DNA from: Paludibacteraceae bacterium
GTDB lineage: Bacteria > Bacteroidota > Bacteroidia > Bacteroidales > Paludibacteraceae
Direction: 5' to 3'
Length of the DNA: 64,000 bases
NCBI GenBank assembly: GCA_017625155.1
Contig: JAGALP010000004.1
Location: 352,414-416,413, forward strand
Part shown: one piece after another, positions 57,880 through 64,000 of the stretch
Numbering within the stretch: the first letter of the stretch is position 1
Layout of the letters: every line of letters starts with the position of its first letter
Notes under the pieces: generated by a model
What the model saw: only the letters and a program-made list of their open reading frames with translations
Told to the model about the DNA's origin: nothing
Database searches by the model: none
Program-made: the position numbers and the translations under genes

Positions 57880-58962
57880 ATGAAAAAAATAATCTTATTT
57901 TCAGCAATGCTGTTGAGCATGGCAATGATGGCACAAGAGCCAGTGATTACATTTAGCAAAACAACCCATGACTTCGGTAAGATTAACGAAGCCGATGGCA
58001 GAGTGACAACCATCTTTGAGTTTACCAACGAAGGTATGGTTCCTCTGGTATTGACCAACGTCAAAGCAAGTTGTGGTTGTACCACTCCCAAATGGACCCA
58101 CGAACCTATTGAGCCAGGTGCAAAAGGCAATATCACCGTTACATACAATCCAAATGGTCGCCCAGGACGTTTCCAAAAGACAATCACAGTCACCAGTAAT
58201 GCCGCAGAGGCAACAACCAAATTGTATATCAAAGGTGAAGTGATTCCTAAGCCAGTTACTACCACCGACCAATACCCAATACAAATGGGTGAATTGCGAT
58301 TGAAAAAGAAATCGCTCAACTTTGGTTTGGTTAAAAAAGGCGCAAACAAACAACTTGAGATAGAATATGCAAACAATACGGATCAACCTGTTACCGTAGA
58401 TTTCTTGACGCGTGAGCAAGATAAACATTACGCTATTCAACTCACCCTCAAAACACTGCAACCAGGACAAACGGGTAAACTACAAGTGGCATTGCAATCT
58501 GCAGAATGTCCGCTGTATGGTCCTGTGGATACGAAAATATACCTGGTAGTTAACGGCAAACGCGTGTTGTCGGACCAATATGCCATTACCCTCAAGGCTG
58601 ATTTGCGTGAAGATTTCTTACATATGACTGTGGAAGAGCGTCAACAAGCTCCAATCATAGAGACAAGTGCAACAATTGATTTGGGTGTGATTAAAAAAGG
58701 TAAATTATCATCGCACAAATTACATGTAGCGAACGTTGGTGTCAATCCACTGCTTATTCGTCGTATTATCTCCGACGAAGATTATGTGCATATCACAGCT
58801 CCTAAGTCCGCTATCAAAGGAGGCAAGAGTGTGGATTTGAAATTGGATATCAACGCTACGCAAATTACCGATGCCGCAGAATATTCACGTGTTATTACAT
58901 TGATTACCAATGACCCCGCACACTCTGCGCTAAAAATCCGCATCAATTGGACAATAGAATAA
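57880..58962 (+). CDS. Exported DUF1573 protein
   Basis: A 360-residue exported protein with a signal peptide ending MAMMAQEP (about residue 19). Three immunoglobulin-like DUF1573 modules: FSKTTHDFGKINEADGRVTT with the signature ASCGCTTPKW (residues 22-115), a second beginning LNFGLVKKGANKQLEIEY (about 147) and a third beginning TIDLGVIKKGKLSSHKLHV (about 265). Only the first has the CGC motif. Proteins of this kind are very common in Bacteroidota and have no known activity. It follows rel by 14 bp. Confidence 0.88.
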   Translation: MKKIILFSAMLLSMAMMAQEPVITFSKTTHDFGKINEADGRVTTIFEFTNEGMVPLVLTNVKASCGCTTPKWTHEPIEPGAKGNITVTYNPNGRPGRFQKTITVTSNAAEATTKLYIKGEVIPKPVTTTDQYPIQMGELRLKKKSLNFGLVKKGANKQLEIEYANNTDQPVTVDFLTREQDKHYAIQLTLKTLQPGQTGKLQVALQSAECPLYGPVDTKIYLVVNGKRVLSDQYAITLKADLREDFLHMTVEERQQAPIIETSATIDLGVIKKGKLSSHKLHVANVGVNPLLIRRIISDEDYVHITAPKSAIKGGKSVDLKLDINATQITDAAEYSRVITLITNDPAHSALKIRINWTIE

Positions 58963-58965
58963 TAC

Positions 58966-60057
58966 ATGAAACATCCCGAAAATAGCAGCGAATACAAAGG
59001 ATTGACCGTCAATGCTGGTGTGGAGAACCTGCCTTCGGTGAATCCATATGCTACGTTTCGTCGTAAGAAGCAAGTGCTTTCTGCCGATGAATATGTGGAG
59101 GGTATTCTGCGTGGTGACCTGCGTTTGCTTAGCCAAGCAGTGACACTCGTAGAAAGCAACCTACCAAGCGATCAGACTATCGCACAACAAGTCATCGAGA
59201 AGTGCCTACCCTACGCTGGCAATGCCATTCGTTTGGGTATCACAGGTGTACCTGGTGCAGGTAAATCCACTTTTATCGAAGCACTCGGCACACAACTCTG
59301 CCATATGGGTAAGCATTTAGCAGTACTGGCGATTGATCCATCATCAGAACGCAGCAAAGGTAGTATATTGGGCGATAAGACACGCATGAACCACCTCTCT
59401 GTAGAAAATAATGCATTTATCCGCCCTAGTCCATCAGCAGGTAGTCTGGGAGGTGTAGCACGCAAGACTCGCGAAACAATCGTACTATGTGAGGCTGCTG
59501 GATTTGATACAATCATCGTAGAAACGGTGGGTGTAGGACAATCTGAAACAGCCGCTCATTCGATGGTGGACTTCTTCTTACTACTGCAAGTGACAGGCAC
59601 AGGCGATGAACTACAAGGCATCAAACGTGGTATTATGGAGATGGCTGATGGTATTGCAATCAACAAATGTGACGGCAACAATGTGGAACGAGCCGAAGCA
59701 GCTAGAGTGAGTTTCAAGAATGCATTATCACTCTTCCCTCCTACAGAATCAGGTTGGAAACCATATGCAGTCACCTGCTCGGCTGTAGAAGGAAATGGAA
59801 TCATGGATGTATGGAAAATGATTGAAGATTACATCCAATTTACCAAAGAAAATGGATATCTTGACCATTTGCGCACGCAACAAGCCAAATATTGGATGTA
59901 CGAAACCATCAATCAAAACCTATTGGACGGCTTCTACAAATCAGAGGCTATGGAGGGGATTATCGCACGTACCGAACAGCGCGTATTAAACAATGAAATC
60001 AGCAGTTTTACTGCCGCATACGAACTATTAAAACAATATGCCGACACCAACAAATAA
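58966..60057 (+). CDS. meaB: Methylmalonyl-CoA mutase-associated GTPase MeaB
   Basis: G3E-type GTPase that chaperones adenosylcobalamin loading of methylmalonyl-CoA mutase. The P-loop GVPGAGKSTFIEALG is at about residue 93, then LAIDPSSERSKGSILGDKTRM, the switch region ETVGVGQSETAA and the base-specificity motif INKCDG. 363 residues, normal. The mutase genes are not in the window. It starts 3 bp after DUF1573 and ends 20 bp inside dnaB. Confidence 0.94.
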   Translation: MKHPENSSEYKGLTVNAGVENLPSVNPYATFRRKKQVLSADEYVEGILRGDLRLLSQAVTLVESNLPSDQTIAQQVIEKCLPYAGNAIRLGITGVPGAGKSTFIEALGTQLCHMGKHLAVLAIDPSSERSKGSILGDKTRMNHLSVENNAFIRPSPSAGSLGGVARKTRETIVLCEAAGFDTIIVETVGVGQSETAAHSMVDFFLLLQVTGTGDELQGIKRGIMEMADGIAINKCDGNNVERAEAARVSFKNALSLFPPTESGWKPYAVTCSAVEGNGIMDVWKMIEDYIQFTKENGYLDHLRTQQAKYWMYETINQNLLDGFYKSEAMEGIIARTEQRVLNNEISSFTAAYELLKQYADTNK

Positions 60058-61576
60058 GACAAAACGCAAAACTACTCAACCTACCATCATCAAAGTAGGT
60101 GCCAATGAGATGGGTAAGTTACCACCACAGGCGCTTGAATTGGAGCAGTCTGTGATTGGTGCTTTGATGATAGAAAAAGACGCATTCGCAACAGTGGCTG
60201 ACTTGTTGCGCCCTGAATCGTTTTATTCCGATCAACATCGCCATATTTTTGAAGCTATCAGATCATTATCTACTAAAGACGCTCCTATAGATGTGCTTTC
60301 CGTAACGGAAGAACTGAGAACAATGGGCAATCTCGAATTGGCTGGTGGTGTGGTTTATCTCAGCGAACTGACACAGCGAGTAGCTTCAGCTGCCCATTTG
60401 CGCTATCATGCACAGATTGTGGCGCAAAAAGCCACTGCACGCGATTTGATTGGGTTGGCATGCCAAATCGAAGAAAAGGGTTATGACGAGACACAGGATG
60501 TGGATGAGCTCATGCAAGAAGCAGAAGCTGGAGTATTCGAAATCTCACAACGTTCACAGAAACGCGATGTCACTCATATTTTCCCCGTAATCACAGAAGC
60601 CTTTGATCGCATGCACAAAGCATCGCAAAACGAAGGTAATATTTCGGGTATTCCAAGTGGCTTCACAGAATTGGACAAAATCACATCAGGCTGGCAAAAA
60701 TCAGATTTAGTCATCATTGCAGCCCGTCCAGCTATGGGAAAAACTGCTTTTGTGCTTTCTATGGCGAAGAACATTGCAGTTGATTTCAACATTCCAGTAG
60801 CCATTTTCTCGTTAGAGATGAGCAACGTGCAATTAGTCAATCGTCTTATTATGAATGTATGCGAGATTGAGGGTAGCAAAATTCGAAACGGACGACTAAC
60901 AAAGGCTGAATGGGATAAACTCGAAAATAACATCAGTGTATTACAAAATGCACCAATCTATGTAGATGACACACCAGGTTTGAGTGTATACGAACTACGT
61001 AGCAAAGCGCGTAAATTGGTGAAAGACAAGAAAATACAACTCATCATTATCGACTACTTACAACTAATGAATGCCAATGGCGCAAACTTCGGTAGTCGTG
61101 AGCAAGAGGTTAGTATAATCTCGCGCACATTAAAGGGACTAGCTAAAGAATTGGATGTACCAGTAATTGCCCTCAGCCAACTTAGTCGTGCGGTAGAAAA
61201 ACGCGACTCAAGCAATAGCAATGTGGATGGCAAGAAACCCCTACTCTCTGACCTCCGTGAGTCTGGTGCTATTGAGCAAGATGCCGATATGGTATGTTTT
61301 ATCCACCGTCCAGAGTACTACAAACTCTATGACGATGGCAATGGAAAGGATTTGCGTGGATTGGGACAAATCATCGTGGCAAAACACCGTAATGGTGCTA
61401 CCGATGAGATATGGCTTCGTTTCATAGGTAAGTACACTCGCTTCCAAAATGAAAACGATGCATATGATGAGAGTTTGTATGCCGATGTACAATATGGTAC
61501 ACAATCAAGCAAAATGAACTCTATGCCCATCGAATCAGAAGGTGCTAAATTGGATGATACACCAGCACCATTCTAA
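60038..61576 (+). CDS. dnaB: Replicative DNA helicase DnaB
   Basis: Hexameric helicase of the replication fork. 512 residues. The N-terminal domain (PPQALELEQSVIGALM, SFYSDQHRHIFEAI) is followed by a linker and a RecA-like domain with Walker A ARPAMGKTAF (about 230), Walker B LIIIDYLQLM, the DnaB signature LSQLSRAVEKR and the arginine finger region IVAKHRNGAT. The gene begins 20 bp before the end of meaB, in another frame. No intein is present, unlike many dnaB genes. A DciA-like loader candidate lies at 54354. Confidence 0.96.
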   Translation: MPTPTNKTKRKTTQPTIIKVGANEMGKLPPQALELEQSVIGALMIEKDAFATVADLLRPESFYSDQHRHIFEAIRSLSTKDAPIDVLSVTEELRTMGNLELAGGVVYLSELTQRVASAAHLRYHAQIVAQKATARDLIGLACQIEEKGYDETQDVDELMQEAEAGVFEISQRSQKRDVTHIFPVITEAFDRMHKASQNEGNISGIPSGFTELDKITSGWQKSDLVIIAARPAMGKTAFVLSMAKNIAVDFNIPVAIFSLEMSNVQLVNRLIMNVCEIEGSKIRNGRLTKAEWDKLENNISVLQNAPIYVDDTPGLSVYELRSKARKLVKDKKIQLIIIDYLQLMNANGANFGSREQEVSIISRTLKGLAKELDVPVIALSQLSRAVEKRDSSNSNVDGKKPLLSDLRESGAIEQDADMVCFIHRPEYYKLYDDGNGKDLRGLGQIIVAKHRNGATDEIWLRFIGKYTRFQNENDAYDESLYADVQYGTQSSKMNSMPIESEGAKLDDTPAPF

Positions 61577-61599
61577 GCAACTATCCATGGGGGCGATTC

Positions 61600-61632
61600 C
61601 CCGAAGATATCCCGAAGATACCCCGAAGATAG
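61600..61632 (+). repeat. Three 11-bp tandem repeats
   Basis: CCCGAAGATAT, CCCGAAGATAC, CCCGAAGATAG between dnaB and asnS. Confidence 0.8.
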
Positions 61633-61669
61633 ACTATTACTTATAAGAATAATAATACAAAACACTATA

Positions 61670-63067
61670 ATGAAAAGAACAGAAATCATCAATGCCCTGC
61701 AACTCGCAGGAGAAGGACAACTCATCAACGTGCGTGGATGGGTGCGTAGCCGTCGAGGCAACAAAAATGTCAGTTTCATTGCCCTAAACGACGGTTCTAC
61801 AATCAAGAATATCCAAATCGTAGTGGATTTGGCTGTGTTCCCAGAAGAACAACTCAAACCTGTGACTACTGGCTCATGTATCTCTGCTACAGGTCATTTG
61901 GTAGCCAGTCAAGGTAGTGGTCAAGCCGTAGAAATCCAACTCACCGAGCTCGAAGTATATGGCACCGCAGATCCAGAGCAATATCCATTGCAAAAGAAAG
62001 GACTCAGTATGGAGTACTTGCGCACAATCGCGCACCTGCGCCCACGTACTAATACATTTGGTGCAGTATTCCGTATCCGCCACAATATGGCAATGGCTAT
62101 TCACCAATACTTCCACGAGCATGGATTCTTCTATTTCCATACACCTATCATCACTGCTAGCGATTGCGAGGGTGCGGGACAGATGTTCCAAGTGACCACT
62201 AAGAACCTCTATAACCTCAAGAAAGATGATGAGGGTAAGATTGATTACTCCGATGACTTCTTCGGCAAGCAAACCAGTTTGACCGTTTCTGGTCAGTTGG
62301 AGGGCGAGTTAGCAGCAATGGCATTGGGTAAGATATACACCTTTGGTCCTACCTTCCGTGCTGAGAATAGCAACACCCCTCGCCACTTGGCGGAGTTTTG
62401 GATGATTGAGCCAGAGGTAGCATTTATCCAAAAGGACGAACTAATGGACCTCGAAGAGGACTTTATTAAGTACTGCGTGCGTTGGGCACTAGAGAAATGT
62501 CAAGACGACTTGCAATTCCTCAACCAATTTGTGGACAAAGGTTTGATTGCGCGTCTTGAGTCAGTAGTGAACACCGACTTTGTTCGCCTCACATACACCG
62601 AGGGCATTGAGATACTCCAAGAGGCAGTAAAAAATGGCAAGAAATTTGAGTTCCCATGCTCATGGGGCGAAGATCTTGCATCTGAGCACGAGCGCTACTT
62701 GGTAGAGGAGCATTTTGGCAAACCTGTCATTATGTCCGACTATCCGAAGGATATCAAGGCCTTCTATATGAAGATCAACGAGGACGACAAAACCGTACAA
62801 GGTACTGACGTATTGTTCCCACAAATTGGTGAGATCATCGGTGGTAGTGTCCGCGAGGAGAGCCTCGACAAACTCAATGCTGAGATTGAGCGTCGCGATA
62901 TTCCTATGAAAGATATGTGGTGGTATTTGGATACCCGTCGCTTTGGTGCCGCACCTCACGCAGGTTTTGGACTCGGCTTCGAGCGACTGCTACTCTTCGT
63001 AACAGGTATGCAAAACATCCGCGACGTGATCCCATTCCCACGTACTCCTAAGACAGCTGAATTCTAA
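61670..63067 (+). CDS. asnS: Asparaginyl-tRNA synthetase
   Basis: Class IIb synthetase charging tRNA-Asn. 465 residues. The OB-fold anticodon domain opens [23 protein letters not shown]; motif 2 is [25 protein letters not shown] (read as two segments near residues 224-248), and motif 3 is [22 protein letters not shown] in two segments near the C terminus. The end [12 protein letters not shown] is diagnostic for AsnRS. It lies 93 bp after dnaB with short repeats between; no promoter of the standard form was found. Confidence 0.96.
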   Translation: MKRTEIINALQLAGEGQLINVRGWVRSRRGNKNVSFIALNDGSTIKNIQIVVDLAVFPEEQLKPVTTGSCISATGHLVASQGSGQAVEIQLTELEVYGTADPEQYPLQKKGLSMEYLRTIAHLRPRTNTFGAVFRIRHNMAMAIHQYFHEHGFFYFHTPIITASDCEGAGQMFQVTTKNLYNLKKDDEGKIDYSDDFFGKQTSLTVSGQLEGELAAMALGKIYTFGPTFRAENSNTPRHLAEFWMIEPEVAFIQKDELMDLEEDFIKYCVRWALEKCQDDLQFLNQFVDKGLIARLESVVNTDFVRLTYTEGIEILQEAVKNGKKFEFPCSWGEDLASEHERYLVEEHFGKPVIMSDYPKDIKAFYMKINEDDKTVQGTDVLFPQIGEIIGGSVREESLDKLNAEIERRDIPMKDMWWYLDTRRFGAAPHAGFGLGFERLLLFVTGMQNIRDVIPFPRTPKTAEF

Positions 63068-63081
63068 TAAAAACACTACAT

Positions 63082-64000
63082 ATGAAACGATTACTATTAA
63101 TCATCATTGCCATAATGGCAATACAAGTTGGGATTCATGCCCAAGAACCTACTACAGATTTGCAAGTAGGAGACAGCGTGATGGTGAATCCTGACTCTAC
63201 CCATTATATGACAGGAGAAAAGATCTCTCCTTGGGTATATACTGTCAAACACGCAATTCAACAGGTAGGGTCTTTCTTCCACCCAAACGGTGTGTTGCTA
63301 AAAGGTATCATATCTTGGGTACATCAATCTGCTCTTATCCCTGAAAATCACACTGTTGCAATAGAATCTGCAAAAGAAGTTGCAGAAGAAATCAGAGAAC
63401 AGCCCAAAACAGAGGAGAATACAAGTGTGAAAGAACACACACAAGAAGTAGTTAGTACTGAAGTGGTTGTACCAGTTAAAAAAGAAGCAGTTCCTATCAC
63501 AGAAACAGCGCAAGCAGAGCCTGTAGAGGAACAAGAAGCTCCTGCCGAAATCACAGAAGCGAAATCAGTACTCCCTACTCGTTTAGTGGGTCGTATCATA
63601 TCATCAGATAACCAAGCCATTGCAGGTGCCGTAATTACTTTAGCTAATCAAGGTATCACTACCACTACCAACGCAAATGGAGAGTTCTCGCTGACTTACT
63701 TGGAAGCTACTGACGAAGAAGTTATTTTGGAAGCGAATGGATATATGTCCGACATCGTATTAGTACAATTGGCAGATGGACAGTTAAATAATATCGGTGA
63801 CATCTTGCTACAAACTGACTTCGTACGCGAAGCTCAAGAGGAAGTTTTGCTCAACTTGGCAGAGATGGATCTTAATGATGATGAGGGTAAAAGTCAATCT
63901 ATTTCCTCGGCATCTAGTGCGAGTCAGGATGTTTTTAATAGTACAATATCATTCGCATGGTCTAACGCCCGTTATCGCGGTCGTGGATACGAACAAACAT
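63082..64000 (+). CDS. TonB-dependent receptor-like protein, N-terminal part (3' end outside window)
   Basis: The frame runs from ATG to the last base (306 codons visible) with no stop. Residues 1-20 are a signal peptide (IMAIQVGIHAQ). Residues 25-75 are a short unassigned segment; about 90-165 is acidic, Glu/Val/Thr-rich and probably disordered. A carboxypeptidase regulatory-like domain follows (LVGRIISSDNQAIAGAVITL, GEFSLTYLEATDEEVIL, about 168-240). The visible end SASQDVFNSTISFAWSNARY, then RGRGYE, matches the start of the plug of Bacteroidota TonB-dependent receptors. It follows asnS by 14 bp. Substrate unknown. Confidence 0.82.
   Translation, partial: MKRLLLIIIAIMAIQVGIHAQEPTTDLQVGDSVMVNPDSTHYMTGEKISPWVYTVKHAIQQVGSFFHPNGVLLKGIISWVHQSALIPENHTVAIESAKEVAEEIREQPKTEENTSVKEHTQEVVSTEVVVPVKKEAVPITETAQAEPVEEQEAPAEITEAKSVLPTRLVGRIISSDNQAIAGAVITLANQGITTTTNANGEFSLTYLEATDEEVILEANGYMSDIVLVQLADGQLNNIGDILLQTDFVREAQEEVLLNLAEMDLNDDEGKSQSISSASSASQDVFNSTISFAWSNARYRGRGYEQT

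Overview
The window looks like chromosomal DNA of an uncultured or lightly studied member of the Bacteroidales (Bacteroidota). Evidence: promoters of the form TTG-N20-TAnnTTTG sit in front of genes on both strands, Shine-Dalgarno sites are absent, lipoproteins and signal-peptide proteins are plentiful, two secreted proteins end in the 'NGQL-(L/I)I-x-(N/D)G-x-x-YN' tail typical of type IX secretion cargo, and several families are characteristic of the phylum (DUF1573, DUF4491, FISUMP, DUF3089, TonB receptor with a carboxypeptidase-like domain, a V-type ATPase operon with DUF2764).

Layout. 1-7.3 kb: end of fabD, a small membrane protein, an iron-sulfur-type flavodoxin reductase with a C_GCAxxG_C_C protein, two secreted nucleases (endonuclease I and S1/P1 type), lpdA and a prolyl-tRNA editing protein. 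7.3-13.9 kb: lon and aspS on the minus strand, then a receiver-less winged-helix protein, a barrel protein, DUF4491 and an XRE regulator. 13.9-21.2 kb: a gene-free AT-rich kilobase, two tandem YitT transporters, gcvP, a divergently transcribed structured RNA and a FISUMP lipoprotein. 21.5-30 kb: ppdK, a choloylglycine-hydrolase-like enzyme, a run of AT-rich accessory secreted proteins, and an adenine deaminase that carries a lipoprotein signal. 30.3-31 kb: an RNA cluster (tRNA-Gly-CCC, a structured repeat element, rnpB). 31-37.7 kb: periplasmic amylase, IMPACT protein, coaD, S41 protease; convergent lysA and sdaA. 37.8-45.3 kb: V-type ATPase operon E-DUF2764-A-B-D-I-K. 45.4-50.3 kb: accessory region with repeats, a second copy of the structured element with its own promoter, a T9SS-type surface protein, and a DUF4160/DUF2442 pair next to a Fic-like fragment. 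50.3-64 kb: mutS2, a glucosaminidase, a DciA-like protein, a methyltransferase, rel, DUF1573, meaB, dnaB, asnS and the start of a TonB-type receptor.

The most striking signal is not a gene. (i) A 96-nt element occurs twice (30452-30547 and, on the other strand, 46010-46105); differences between the copies fall largely on both sides of predicted stems, giving about seven compensatory base-pair changes. (ii) A roughly 280-nt rod-shaped RNA with its own promoter lies at 19903-20180. (iii) Families of short hairpin modules and of tandem repeats with unit 7, 10 or 11 bp are scattered between genes, and some have entered coding sequence in frame (mutS2 twice, sdaA once) or cover start and stop codons (yitT, coaD, the methyltransferase, the choloylglycine hydrolase). 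(iv) A diverged duplicate of the 3' end of the V-ATPase proteolipid gene sits directly behind its stop codon.

All identifications come from reading the sequence and recalled family features; no database search was run.
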